A stretch of 64,000 bases of DNA. It comes from Hordeum vulgare subsp. vulgare. Taxonomy: Eukaryota; Streptophyta; Magnoliopsida; Poales; Poaceae. A model generated the notes under the pieces. It was not told where the DNA came from, ran no database searches, and saw only the letters and a list, made by a program, of their open reading frames with translations. Below, piece after piece: positions 35,097-47,159 of the stretch. Both the position numbers and the translations under genes were made by a program. Numbering within the stretch: position 1 is the stretch's first letter; every line of letters starts with the position of its first letter. The stretch lies in the NCBI RefSeq assembly GCF_904849725.1, contig NC_058520.1, positions 396,503,993 to 396,567,992 of the forward strand. Direction: 5' to 3'.

Positions 35097-35703
35097 GCTT
35101 CCTTCGAGTGTATCCTCGAGATCCACTCGGAGGCTTAGCAGACCCTCATTGAGGCTCATGTGGATGTGAAGACAACTGACAACTACATGAGTATCAACTA
35201 ACTCCGAGTGCGCACGAGATGTCGCACTCGGGGACTTAGCTGCGATCCAGAATCGCCTAAGTAAAAAAGCTTCCTTCGAGTGTATCCTCGAGATCCACTG
35301 GGAGGCTTAGCAGACCCTCATTGAGGCTCATGTGGATGTGAGGACAACTGACAACTACATGAGTATCAACTCACTCCGAGTGCGCACGAGATGCCGCACT
35401 AGGGGACTTAGCTGCGATCCAGAATCGCCTAAGTAAAAAAGCTTCCTTCGAGTGTATCCTCGAGATCCACTCGGAGGCTTAGCAGACCCTCATTGAGGAT
35501 CATGTGGATGTGAAGACAACTGACAACTGCATGAGTATCAACTCACTCCGAGTGCGCACGAGATGCCGCACTCGGGGACTTAGCTGCGATCCAGAATCGC
35601 CTAAGTAAAAAGTTGCCTTCGAGTGTATCCTCGAGATCCACTCTGAGGCTTAGCAGACCCTCATTGAGGCTCATGTGGATGTGAAGACAACTGACAATTA
35701 CAT
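35097..35703. repeat. 172-bp higher-order tandem repeat (about 3.5 copies)
   Basis: GCTTCCTTCGAGTG starts at 35097, 35269 and 35441, with a diverged copy at 35612, a period of 172. Each copy contains one hairpin unit of the neighbouring 71-bp array plus about 100 bp of extra sequence (GAGGCTTAGCAGACCCTCATT and following). The last copy runs into the 3' untranslated region of the antisense gene. Confidence 0.92.
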
Positions 35704-35921
35704 GCTTCGCATGTTTGCCATTGGCTTCACCAAGAAACGCCAAACAAAAACCACGAGCCAAAATCGTGTGAGAAAATAAACTTGGCGAAAAAAGAGCAAA
35801 ATATTCGATTCGAATTCAAAGTTGGATCTACGATAGTCGGCTCCGAACCACGAATGTGACGGCCAACAGCAGTGGCCCAAGTTTGATACAGATACCACTC
35901 GGCATACCGAGGTAAAGTTTT

Positions 35922-38900
35922 TCAAGCATCATCAGGACTAGCACCGGGACTGGCAGGCTCCACAAAGGTCTCAAGGTCGATCCCGTCCGCGATACGAGTG
36001 GCTGTCTCGAGGAAGGTCTCCATGAAATCTTCGAATCAAAGCTTCTTGGTGTTGGCGACCTGCAACGCCTTCAGCTTTTCTTCGCGAGCTTCCTTGTAGT
36101 GCACTCGGACCAGCGATAGCGCCACGTCCGCACCACAACGAGCGGCAGACTTCTTCCATGCCTGCACTCTGTTCGGGACGTCCTCCAGCCGAGTCATCAA
36201 CCCTTCTATTTCCTGCGGGGAATCGTCTTCGGGCCACAACTCCTTGTCGATCCGGCCGATGACTTCTCTCAGACGGCCGATGAAAGGTCCCACTCTGCCA
36301 AGGCGAATATGTGCTCGGAGCATGTCCCAATTGGCTTCGTCACCGAGTCGAACGTTCGAAACAACCGACCGTTCAATGTCGGCTGCTTTAGCCTCAGCGT
36401 CCAGACAAAAATCTGCAAAGAAAAGAAGAGCAGAAAGTAAGCGCAGAATGAATTACAAAGTCAAGAAGCACTCGGCAAAAAGCTTACCACCGAGCAGTGC
36501 AATCATCTTCCTTGCCCAGTCGTTGACATACTTCTCCTGCGAAATGCATCGACGGTTCATCACCTTCATCTGACCCATTAGTTCAGTTCTTTGCTTGCCC
36601 ATTTTCTCAATTTCGGCCACCAATGCCTTGTTGGTCTCCCGGGACTCCTCCAAAGACTTCTCTCGGTCCGCAAGAGCCCCCTTCACACCAGCCAAGTCAT
36701 TCACAACCGCCTCCAATTCCGCAGCAAGCTGAACCTTTTCAGCCTTCAGAGTATTGTACGCGGATCCCATTTCGCAAGTCTTCTACCAAATCAGCGCAAA
36801 GGGAAGCTCAGACACATTCAACAAGGAAAACAAACAAATCTCAAAGTTCTTCAGACCCCTGCCGATGCAAGCACTCGACAGCGGTCTCGGGGACTACACC
36901 CAGTGGGTTCACTAAGAGTGACCCCAGTAGCATGAAGCTCGAACAGGCAGGCCCTATTGAGCTACATGACAAACAGAAAAATCTATGAGAATGCTATTAC
37001 CCGACCTGAGTAACACTACTCTCGGGGACTACATCCACTGGATGCACTACGAGTGCCCCCACTGGTAATATTCGGGCAGACCAGCTCTGATCTGCTCAGA
37101 TAACTGAAAATGCATATAAAGACAACTGCCGGTGCAAGCACTCGACAGAAGTCTCGGGGACTACACCCACTGGGTTCACTCGGAGTGAACCCACTGCAAA
37201 ATAATCCTACTGTATCCGAGTATATCACTTAAACCCCCAGTGGGTTACAAGAGGAAAGTAAACACTTACTAGCGCACTTACTCGGATATCATCCCGGAGC
37301 TCCAAGCTTCTCTTGTACAAAGACGCGATGGAGTCGTACGCTCCCTTGGCATCACCCACCATCAACTCCACTTGCACCATGGCCTCCTTGGCGGCTCCCA
37401 CTTGGTCTTCCGGGAGGTGTCGGGCGTCGTACTGGACGGTCGACGGACCTGGCACGACAGAAGACTCCTTGGGCATCCCAAGTCCCGCTCCAGTCGGTTC
37501 CGCCGCGAGGGGCACCGCCTTAGTCGACGGCATCGTCTCGGTCGGCGGCGCGTCCGTGGTGGGAGCAGCAGCAGATGGAACAACCTCAAGGACAGGCGCC
37601 AAAGTTGGCCCTGATCCCCTTTGGTCGTCCTCCTCTAGATGAATCACCTCCAAAGGAAGCCCGCCTGAACAACATGAGGTTACAGAAAAAGGGCAAGATT
37701 AAAGGCAGCACTCGCGAAAAAATAATGCAAACTCTCAGAGTCGTCACAACGTACTTTGCTGGGATGTGGCAGCGTTATCCGTATCCATGGGATCATCGTC
37801 CTGGCGCGGCAGAGAGGTGGCGGAGGTAGCAGCTCTGTCGAGTAAAATCCACTCGACCGATAAGCATGAGTTCAATCAAATACTGAAAGAAGATGGGAGA
37901 ACAAGACACTTACGCTGAGGCAACTGGAACAGCGATCCTCATCTGAGATAAAGCTTTTCGAGGCTTGGACCCACTCGGTTTGGCCACCTTGGACGGTTGG
38001 TCCGTGGGCTCGGCAGCAGCGTCCCTGGTCCTCTTCACGCTCCGAGCACTCGGCGCCACGGGAGAAGCATGCGAAGCACTCGGAGCTGCTGGAGGAGCCG
38101 GAGGAGCCGGCGGAGCCGCGGGTTCGTGACGGCGCTTAGTTCGAGGCTCTGATGGTGGAGGTGGTGAGCTCTGCTCCCCAACCTCGCCCTCCTCCTCTCC
38201 AGACTCCTCCTCCATTTCCCCACTGTCGGAGACGTACTCGGCGCTATCCACGCTGCCCTCCTGGCTGCCCTCCTCTTCCTTAGCGGGATTCCCGTTCGAG
38301 ACAGGAGAGTGCCAGTTGGTCCACTCCTGCACAAAATACAGTCGACAACATCACACACCAGGCGGCGACACAAGAAAAGAGATAGATCTAAGAAGATTTA
38401 AGGCACTCGACAAGATGCACTCACCTCATTCGGAGGAGGATTGTCGGCGCGGAAGGGCCTCACTCGCCGGGCTCCTTGGGGGTTGTCACATGCGCCTGTA
38501 ATGCCGCAGACCCACGCTGTCATGGTCTCCCCGGTCACGCACTCTGGATGAGTCCGAGTGGAATCCTCGGGCCCCACGTAGTGCCACATGGCGTGGTGTC
38601 GGGCTTGCAGCGGCTGGATGCGCCGACCTAGAAAAGTCTCCAGCAAATCTGTGCCTATGACTCCCTTGCGGACGACAGCTATCAGCGCGTCGACCAAAGG
38701 TTGGATCTGGATCTTTTCCAACTTTGAGAGCGCAAGCTGCCTGGGAGGGGCCGGACGGTCTAGGCTAAAGGGAGGCAACCCAGTCGCGGCATTCGGACAA
38801 GCTATGTCCTGGCAGTAGAACCAGGTCGACGGCCAGTTCCTAACTGACTCGGACAGTTGGAGAGGGGGGGTAGCTACTCTTTGTTTTCTTTTGGAAACCT

Positions 38901-39413
38901 AAGCCCCCGCAGAGCTGGAGGAGATGGGTTTAATCGTCCGACTGGCTAAGCTTTTTGACTGTCTGAGACCTAGCGGAGAAGATGTACTTAAAGAGCCCCC
39001 AATGGGGGGGACATCCAATAAAGCACTCGCACGGAGTGACGAATGCGGCGAGATGGGCTATCGCGTTTGGGAGGAAAATGATGGAGCTGCGCCCCAAAGT
39101 GATTCATAATACCTCTAAAGAAGGGGTGGGGAGGCAAGTAGAAGCCCCTGTACACGTGGCTGAGCAGCAAGACGCGCTCTCCCTCCTGCGTCGCCGGCTC
39201 CCTCTCGCCCTCCGCTGGCAGCCTCCACGACTTGTTGGCAATCATGCCTTGCTCCACCAGCTCCAGCAGGTCGTCCGCCGTCACCGTGGAGGGGAGGAAA
39301 TCCCCCTGGATCCAACCCGCCGGTAGTGCTCGCTGTCGCCGCTGAGCAGGAGCCGCCTTCTTCTTCTTCTTCTTCTTCTTCGACTCGAGCTTGCTCGTCT
39401 GCCCCTTCGTCAT
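35922..39413 (-). pseudogene. Antisense intron-containing gene, copy C
   Basis: Same gene as 3229-6732, reading left. Exon 1 39413-38425 (donor GT at 38424-38423), exon 2 38326-37914, exon 3 after CGACAG near 37838, exon 4 ending near 37291, exon 5 about 36783-36490, exon 6 from the acceptor GCAG near 36415 to TGA at 35922-35924. All acceptors and donors I checked are canonical, including the exon 6 acceptor lost in copy A. The C-tract has seven Cs, the only copy in which exon 1 stays in frame there. Remaining lesions: TAA near 38935 and TGA near 36045 (KKL stop). The 215-bp TATA segment is missing upstream. This is the least damaged splice structure of the three. Confidence 0.8.
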
Positions 39414-39698
39414 GTTGAAGGCGGCAGATCCGCAGAGGAGGAGAGGAAGGAGGAGGCTTGGAATGCGCGGGGAGCTACGGGAGAAGCGAGGCGAGTGCGA
39501 GTCACAAGGGCAGCATCGAAAGATTCCGCGGAAGCACTCGGTCCCTGACGGTTCGTTTCACTGGTATATTCACTCGGATCACTGGTCGAAAGGATAAAAT
39601 GGATCGAGGCAAACAACGCCAAAGTCACATCCATACCAGTCGGATCCGTACTCGAGGCACCACTTCGTCGTTCCAACCCCGATCCATTCAGGGACTAA

Positions 39699-40230
39699 TG
39701 ATGGGGTTATAGTCCCAGGATAGGGTCATAGGCCTGCCCTATAGGTCCTACCCAAGGACTACCCTTCATAGAGGGCAAGGCCCTTAGGCAGTTCCGACTA
39801 AACTAAGGACCCCCCATCATCCAGTCGGTGACGAGCATTCGGAGCATATTTATCGTACCGACTGAATTCCACTCTGTACATCGTAACCTCCCAGGAGGGC
39901 ATCGGTCATACGTTTTCATACACCATTATTAGCATTTAAGGCATACGTTACCTGTAACGTAGGCATTTATTCGCCACTACCCCACCCCTGTCCACCGGGC
40001 CGTTGTGAAGGGCAGCGCACTCTATATAGGCCGCCCTTCCCGACTGGTGCAGGGGTTGGCATTTACTGTAATCCTATATTCCACTCGACACTAAGATCTC
40101 AAGAGCACTGAGACATAGGGCTTTTACCTCCACCGTAGAGGGGCCTGAACTCATACAACCTCGCCGTAGCTAAGGCTCTGCCCATCCTTTCGTACCCTAC
40201 ACATCTACTGTCAGGCTTATACCCACGACA
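39699..40230 (+). repeat. Right terminal LTR of the composite (plus orientation)
   Basis: 532 bp, TGATGGGG to CCCACGACA, TATA-like CTCTATATAGG at 40019-40029, followed by GCTGG (40231-40235). The purine tract CGGGGACTAA-like sequence just upstream (39685-39698, here CAGGGACTAA) is the likely plus-strand primer. Confidence 0.93.
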
Positions 40231-40235
40231 GCTGG

Positions 40236-41581
40236 GGCCCATCACAACTTCGTTGTCTTCGGACTCAGACTCAAGTGGCAGGTGTGGACGATCAAGTTGA
40301 TATGCATGCTTCCCAATCTTGGCATTGATGAGCATCTGAATGTGCGGGGCATGTCCACAAGATCTCTTCTGATCAGCAACTCTTCTCCTGACTATCTCAA
40401 CTATCACATCCATCACTTTGATCCTGGGTGGGTGTCTATGTGGTGCAACATGTTGATGGGATACCCTCTAATCATCTTATCATCTCCTCATTTAGGCATC
40501 AGGGTATACCTCATAATGGTATTTTTTGTTGCTATTCCTACTTGCAGAAAGTAGATGGAGCCAAGCTTGTGAGTCTTCACATACTGCTGGGGCACTGGAT
40601 TCTACATGTTGGCCATAGTGTTATGATTCATCTTGGACTCTGAGTACACATCCAAGTCACCCTCTTTTGCCACTCGGGCACCAATGATAGTGGCCCTCTA
40701 GAGTAGACTCATACATGTGACCTTTAGTCATCCACACGATCCTTCCATCTAGATCAAAATGAGAGTTGAATAGAATTGCATAATCATTTCACCATTTCAG
40801 ACAGTCATCTCTGTGCCAATAAAGTCTTAAATATCAATAGCACTAAAGATCTCTCTCACATGAGGGAAGAAGTCCTCATGTTTCTTGATGTAGTTCCAGT
40901 CTACATATCTCATGTCATTGACTGTAGGACTCTTGTCCAAAGCACCGTCTCATAGAAATCTTGTTTCTCCTTGGTGTGAAAACAAGGATCAACAACAGTT
41001 CTCCTCCTAACATCATATGGATATGCACTTCTCCACTGTCTCAAACCTTGATCCCTTCTCTTCTTCATATCATCAGCAACTAGATGAGCAACATTGTGCA
41101 ATAACAAGTGATCTCTCAATTTTCTCAGCACATAAGTGTCTTCTTCCTCCTCTGCAACTACTTCTCTGGATGCAGAGCCCTTGTTCTTCTCTGCTGCAGG
41201 TATATCCCTAGTAGTCCTCTTGGGACCTACTAGCTTCTTAGGCTTAGGAGCAGAAGGTTTTGTCTTGGGTGCAGACCTGCTGGGCATAGCATCTGCCATG
41301 AGCTTCTTCTTCTTGGAAGGAGGTGCATTAGCAGGAACCTCTTCTTCCTCTTCCTTGACCGCTTTTGCTGGATCTTCATACATGGATGTTGGCCTTCCAA
41401 CAATAATGCACCACTCTCTTCCTGGGCCTCTTCTCCCCTGGCTTCTTAGATTGTTTGGAAGAGGACTTCTCAAGGGTGAGCTTCATCATTTTCTGAGATA
41501 TCTTTGGATCTCTCATGGAATCCGGTCTGACATACTCCTCTTACAGTTTTCTTGACTGTGATCTTTTCCTTTTACTTTTGG
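40236..41581 (-). pseudogene. Host element extra gene, middle part
   Basis: Minus-strand remnant of a large extra protein of the 51-kb element. From right to left: basic and acidic low-complexity sequence with Lys-rich clusters (PPSKKKKLMADAMPS, AEKNKGSASREVVAEEEEDT). Then a conserved-looking domain follows (RKLRDHLLLHNVAHLV, RRTVVDPCFHTKEKQDFYE, 40910-41200). Further pieces reach KHAYQLDRPHLPLESESEDNE near 40270. The region resembles the 'putative plant transposon protein' type of domain found in several grass retroelements, but I am not sure. Several stops and frame changes; split by the solo LTR on the right and the composite on the left. Confidence 0.55.
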
Positions 41582-41586
41582 GGAAT

Positions 41587-44500
41587 TGTGACAGCCCGAT
41601 GCCGATGTTCCAGAATATTCCCCTTTCCTTCTGTTTTCGTCGCGTGTCTGTTTTCTTTTGTCGCATCATCATCGCATCATGCGCATCATCTGCATTGTAT
41701 CGGCATCTCCGTTGCCGCCCGTTTTCAAAACTTGCATCCGTTGTTAGTTGCCGGTTCTCGTCGTTGTCCGTTCTGAGCCCGACCGCACACGCACACGCCC
41801 GCGGCACCGTCGAAACCCTGTTTTAAAAGTGTGCGTAAAACTTTCTCTGATCGGGGTGAAACTTGGCATGCGTTCGGAATTTGAATTAGTTAGGCCGCCT
41901 GTCGAATTTCGTCGCGATCGGAGGTCGTCTGGTACCCGAACGGTCGACCGTAGCGGCACCGTATTCGGACTACCGTCGGACGTCTGTCCGTGTTTTAAAA
42001 GTCGTTGCCACGCCGCACCACTCCCCTCTCATCTTAGCCAACGCCACTCTACACACCTAACCCTAACCCGCGTCTCCCATCGGACCGCACGATCGCGACC
42101 GGAGGGTCGAAAAAACCCCAGATACCCTGCACCCTAGCCCCTTTCCCTATTTAAGCACCCCTCCCTGCCTATTTTGAACCAAACCCTAATCTAGCCTCGA
42201 AAACCGCGCCCAACTATCCAGCCGCCGCATCCTCTCTCTCCTCCCGCCGCCGCCGGGCCACTCCAGCCCGCGCGAGGCCCTCCGGGCCCATCCGGCCGCC
42301 GCCGCACGAAGCGCCCCAGCACGCCCGCGCCTGCCCGCGCTCGCGCCCGGGGAAGAGCCCCCGTGGCACCGCATGCCCCGCCTCCGCGCCGCCGGAGTTG
42401 CCCCGCGCCTCCGCCGCGACTCCTGCCGGAGCTCCGCGAGGAGCTCGCCGTTCGCCGCATCCCTGCCAGCGCCGCCATGTCAGCCGGCCGCATCTCGCCT
42501 CCCCGCCATGGATCCGTGCCGCCGTCGCTCCCCGCTGCCCGGATCTGCAGTGACCTCGCTGCCGTCTCGACCCTCGGCCTCCCCGCCGTGCCTCGACGGT
42601 AACCGGCGTTCCCTTGGCCGACGCCGGTGCCCAACACCGCCTCGAGCCACGCCGCCTCCTGCCCAGGTCGGGGCAGAGGAGGAGGACGACGCCAACGGCC
42701 GCAGGTCCCGATCCGCCGTCGCCTCGCGTGGGCCTCAGCTTCGCCCGACCCAGCAGGAGCTGCAGCCGCCTGGGCCTTCCCCCGCTGCGGCCCAGCTTGG
42801 TCGCCCCGCACCGGCCCAGCTCCTCTCCAGCAGCCGGCCCAGCGCCCCACCTCCGTTCTGGGTCGAGCCCATCAGGTGACTATTCCCCACCCCCTGCGCT
42901 AGATAGTATATTGCGCCCCAGCTCGGCCCGTTAGATATTTAGGTTATTTTCGGATTAGTTAATTTCAGGTAAATAGACAAATATTAGATGCCCGTATTAG
43001 TTAATTTCCGGACTGCCCGTATACCGTAGATTAAATGTCCATGTTTTAGGAATCATTTTTGCATGTATTTTAGAGCGGTCAATTGTATTTCAACGTGTAG
43101 GGATTTGCCGGTAATTTATTTTCCCGCGCATAGGTTATTTTTCTCGCATTTATGTGCGGCATTATTTTGTGTTGCAAACCCCACATATTTAGTTTTAGCT
43201 TTTTAGCAAATTAGTTCGCGCGATATTTTGCCGTGATGCCCTTTCGTTATTTCGTAAGATTTATTCCGTGCTCCGTTTGATTAAGTTTTCAACTAGAGAA
43301 TTGATCTTGGATGTTTTGGCTAGCCCCTCGTATTTTTAGTTGCAATAGAAATGCATGTTTAGGTGTAGTTTGATTGCTCTCAAGTTGCTAGAAATAGTGC
43401 TGATTTGGAGGAGCTGAAATATTTCTAAGTCTGAAATCTGTTATATTTTGTTGCTGTTTTGTTTTGCTTCTATCTTTAGATATGTAGCTCTTTTGAGGTT
43501 GGTCCAATGAAGTTAGTTGTACCCCTTGTGTTTCTCTAGCATGCTGTAAAGTTTCATGCCATTTGGAGTCCCGTAGCTATAGGTTTTGCTTCTGTCAATA
43601 TAGCTTCAGATCGAAAACTGCACGTTCATGAGGTGTAATTTTCACCAAGTCTGAAATAGTGTGTGAGATGCCATTTTGTGTCTTCTTTTCCTAGTGCTCC
43701 TTGCTGCCATGCTAGTTGTTGTTAGTTGTTTGTAGTAGTGCTTCTTGCCCTCTACCGTTCCATGCCTTGCTTGAGCTCATCGGATTTGTGTAGCCGAAGT
43801 TGTGAGGCGTAGAAAATGCTATGTGACTGATTTTGGCAGCTTGTAGTGATTTCTTGTTTTGCTCGTAGTTTTTGAACCGTAGCTCCGATTTGATCGTGCC
43901 CTACATGAAACTTGCTTAGAATCTCGTATAGTTTCATTTTCTCTTGTTGGTTGTATGTTTTGAAGTGCTCGTGACCGTCGTTGCACACATATTGCATTCA
44001 TGCCATCATATCTTGCGGTGCTTGTATCTTTTGAACCGTAGCTCCGTTGGAGTTGTTCTTTATGTGTAGATTGCTTGAAATGACGCGTAGAATCACGTGA
44101 TCCTATTTTTTTTGCTTTTTAACAACTAATTAAATGCATTAGTTCAGATCTGGACAGAATTGTAAATTAACCTGTGAGGTCGTCTCGGAGGTGCTATATG
44201 TCATTTCCGACCTCATTTAAAATGTCTAGATAGGTATTTTAATTTCCGCTTCACCTCTTGCATGTATGACAACATTAATATTGTCGTGTAAGTAACCAGG
44301 AGTGAACTAAATAATTCATATGTGGAGTATCGTCAATATGCAACTTGTTGCATATTGAACTTCACTTAATGTGTAGTGTCTGTTTGTGTGAATTGTCATG
44401 CCGTGACTTGCATGTATTCAGCTCCTCATGCATCATTTCTGTTGTGCATCTTGTGGTGAATTCGGTGTGTTGATTTTTGTTTCCGGTTTGCTTCGTCTTG

Positions 44501-46279
44501 ATAGAGTTCCGCAAGCGTGTCGGATGTGAGGACCCGTTCGACTACGTCAGTTCGTCTGCTTCACGGAGGCATTCTTCTTCCAAGCGGGATCTCAGGCAAG
44601 ATGATCATTTCCCTAGATACCATTACTATCATTGCCATGCTAGTTATTTCGATGCTACCGATTATGTCTCGTTGCCTACCACATGTTAAATACCAGCCTC
44701 TCAACAATGTCATGTTAACCTTCAACCTGTTCGACCTAGCAAACCACTGTTTGGCTATGTTACTGCTTGCTTAACCCTGTGTTAGTGTTGCTAGTTGCAG
44801 GTGCAGTTGCTTCCATGTGATAACATGGGTTCCTTGTTATATCACCCTATTTAATGCTATTTAATCTTTAACGCACCTATATACTTGGTAAAAGGTAGAA
44901 GGCTCGGCCTTTCTAGCCTGGTGTTTTGTTCCAGCTTTGCCCCCTTAGTTTCCGGCTACCGGTGTTTTGTTCCATAATTGAGCGCTCCTAACACGATCGG
45001 GGTTGTTATGGGGACCCCCTTGATAATTCGTTTTAGATTAAAGCTGGTCTGGCAAGGCCCAACTTTGGTACTACATTTGCCTAATCACCTAATAAAATTG
45101 CATAGGGACTTTCCGGACCCCGAGGATAATTTAATCAACCCCCGGGACAGTGCTCCTCATGAGTGTTGGTCCAAAACAGAGCAGCTTATTAACGCTACCC
45201 GGGGCAACTCGGCGTTTGGCGTGGTAACCATCGCTCATCCGTCGTGTCCTGAGAACGAGATACGCGGCTCCTATCGGGATCGTCGACACGTCGGGCGGCC
45301 TTGCTGGATTAGTTTTACCTTTGACGGAATATCTTGTGCATAGGGATTCCGGTGATGCTTTGGGTAATCTCAGAGTTGAGGTGTTCCACTAGGGAATCCG
45401 ACGAGATCGCGAGCTTCCTGATTGAGGATTTCTATGCGGCTTGTGGTAATTTGTGATGGACTAGTTGGAGCACCCCTGCAGGGTTAAATCTTTTTAGAAA
45501 TCCGTGCCCGCGGTTATGTGGCAACGTGGAAACTTTGTTTAACACTGGTTCTAGATAACTTGAAGTTAACTTAATTAAAATATGCCAACTGGGTGCATAA
45601 CCGTGACTGTCTCTTTTTCGTGAGTTCCTTCTCCGATCGAGGACACGGTGGGGTTATGTCTGACATAGGTAGGTGTTCAGGATCATTCATTTGATCATCA
45701 GTATTCATGTCCGTTATGCGTAGCTCTTCCCCCTCTTATTTCTTGTACTCGTAAGTTTAGCCACCAAATATATATGCTTACCGCTGCTGCAACCTCACCA
45801 CTTAGCCATACCTCACCCATTAAGCTTTGCTAGTCTTGATACCTTTGGAAATGAGATTGCTGAGTCCCCTGTGGCTCACAGATTACTACAACACCAACTG
45901 TAGGTACATGTAAAGGTTACTTGACGCGAGCGCGTTGATTGTTCATTTGGAGTTGCTTCTTCTTCTTCTTCTTCTTCATCGATCTAGGATGGGTTCCAGG
46001 CCGGCAGCCTGGGATAGCAAGGATGGACGTCGTTCTTAATTTTCTCGTTTGTTTTCATACATAGTCGGACCCTGCTCTTACCCTTGATGATTATGTAATG
46101 TACTGATGTGACTCTGATGTAGCTTGTGGCGAGTGTAAGCCAACTCTGTATATATATCTCTTCTTTTCAGTACATGTACTTGTAACGATATCCATTCTTG
46201 CGACACGACGAGATGTGCTTCTATCCCTGACGAGGACTTCGTGCCAAATTTAGGATAGGGTCGCATCTTGGGCGTGACA
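41587..46279 (+). mobile_element. Solo LTR of a long-LTR retrotransposon, 4.7 kb
   Basis: Starts TGTGACAGCCCGATGCC and ends GGGCGTGACA, flanked by GGAAT on both sides (41582-41586 and 46280-46284). No primer site, gag or pol lies between. The plus orientation is suggested by a TATA-like CTATTTAAGC near 42148-42157, followed by a 700-bp very GC-rich leader (42190-42890) and then AT-rich sequence. Its size and TGTGACA ends recall the Sukkula/Erika-type long LTRs of Triticeae, which I state as a guess. It interrupts the host element's extra gene. Confidence 0.85.
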
Positions 46280-46284
46280 GGAAT

Positions 46285-47141
46285 GCTTTCTTCTAGTATG
46301 AAGTCAACATCCTCCTCATGTGAGTTAAGCTTCTTCCAGGACCTGGTAGCAGCCTTGGGCATATCATGAGAACCTGGAGTACCTGGGTCAGAAGAAATCC
46401 TCTCGGGACTAGTGCCTGAGTCCATTTCAACACTAGGCTCTCTGGAGACATCCTAGATATCCTGTGTAATTGACATACTCATAAGGAACCAAGCAAACAA
46501 GTTGTCCCTGTTGATAGGAGTAGAAGAGCAGGAGTGGATGAGCATCACAAAAATTCAGAAGTTTTTGAAAGATTTGAACTCAAAAATATTAAGTTTAACT
46601 TTCTCCAAAAAGGCATTTCAGTTCCACCGAGACAAATATTTCTGACCCACCGAGAGAGACAATCTCCTTAACAGAGACTTGGCATACTTTTTGGTTTCAC
46701 CGAAAAGAGTAACTCGGGTTCACCGAGATTGTTCTTAGCAGCCCAAAACTAAAATTGGTCACACCAATTTTTCTAACTCGGTGACACTGAGATTCAGTTT
46801 TGTGGACGGTTAACCCTAAAATTTATTCGTCCTCTAATCTAAGAGAATCTTCTTCTAGATAGGAACATTGCAATCATGTACTAAAGATGGATTAAAAACA
46901 ATTTGTGCAAGATTTGGATAGGAGAGCGCAAAGAGGGTCGAAACCTTACCTTAACTTGGTGAAGGTCTCGCTATGGCGACGACGACGGAGATGATTCCCT
47001 TCGACGGTGAGGAATCGTGCGGCGAGGGTGCACGGGAGACAATGGCGATGTCCTGGGGACAAGGGCACGACAGCGAGGAGGTGCGGGGAGGTGAGGTTTG
47101 AGGAATAATATCAAACATCGAGTCCAGGGAGCTTATATACC
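46285..47141 (-). pseudogene. Host element extra gene, promoter-proximal part
   Basis: Downstream of a minus-strand TATA box (47131-47141) lies a possible first reading frame (46951-47160, Pro/Ser-rich). About 500 bases of non-coding sequence follow, then coding sequence 46285-46425 that is acidic (MDSGTSPERISSDPGTPG, SHEEDVDFILEESIP) and continues across the solo LTR into 41581. The start codon is not certain; ATG at 46425 is one choice, and upstream in-frame sequence (YEYVNYTGY near 46470) suggests the protein begins earlier. Confidence 0.5.
47131..47141 (-). promoter_or_regulatory. TATA box for the host element's internal gene
   Basis: Minus strand reads GGTATATAAGC, a canonical plant TATA context, 3.3 kb inside the 5' LTR and upstream of the extra gene. 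It is flanked by accgag-type repeats like those around the LTR's own TATA box (51211), so the promoter may derive from an LTR. Confidence 0.6.
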
Positions 47142-47159
47142 CCCTGGCTGTAGGTGACA

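Larger units (their letters stand above)
23945..40230. mobile_element. Head-to-head composite Gypsy element with inverted terminal LTRs
   Basis: Same family as element A. Left end: LTR 23945-24478 in minus orientation plus a 3.5-kb piece of antisense gene (to about 27955), in other words the 3' end of an element pointing left. At 27956-27960 this joins the last 54 bases of a plus-oriented 5' LTR, then primer site, gag, pol, hairpin array, antisense gene and 3' LTR (39699-40230) pointing right. Both outer ends are therefore U5 ends (ACGACA). One TSD, GCTGG, flanks the whole 16.3 kb. The junction shows TCTGC shared by both parental sequences. The arms form an imperfect inverted repeat of about 4 kb. 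See findings for the interpretation. Confidence 0.88.

Noticed and set aside
34021..35703. Regular repeats with inverted arms, CRISPR-like at first glance
   Set aside because: Units are contiguous without unique spacers, lie in a plant retrotransposon and have no Cas genes; this is a tandem array.
23945..40230. Composite read as two separate elements, one inserted next to the other
   Set aside because: Each would need its own TSD; the only matching duplication (GCTGG) brackets the pair, and the inner boundary is a broken LTR, not a clean end.
23945..40230. Composite read as a post-integration inversion of a normal element
   Set aside because: The inversion would have to break exactly at the LTR/TSD boundary and inside an LTR; a pre-integration cDNA rearrangement needs fewer coincidences. 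Not excluded without an empty-site or orthologue comparison.
42190..42900. Several long overlapping frames of high-GC Ala/Pro/Arg-rich sequence on both strands
   Set aside because: They sit in the GC-rich leader of a solo LTR; frames open on both strands reflect base composition, with no domain motif.
45958..45977. CTT/CTC trinucleotide run
   Set aside because: Simple microsatellite inside the solo LTR; no further structure.
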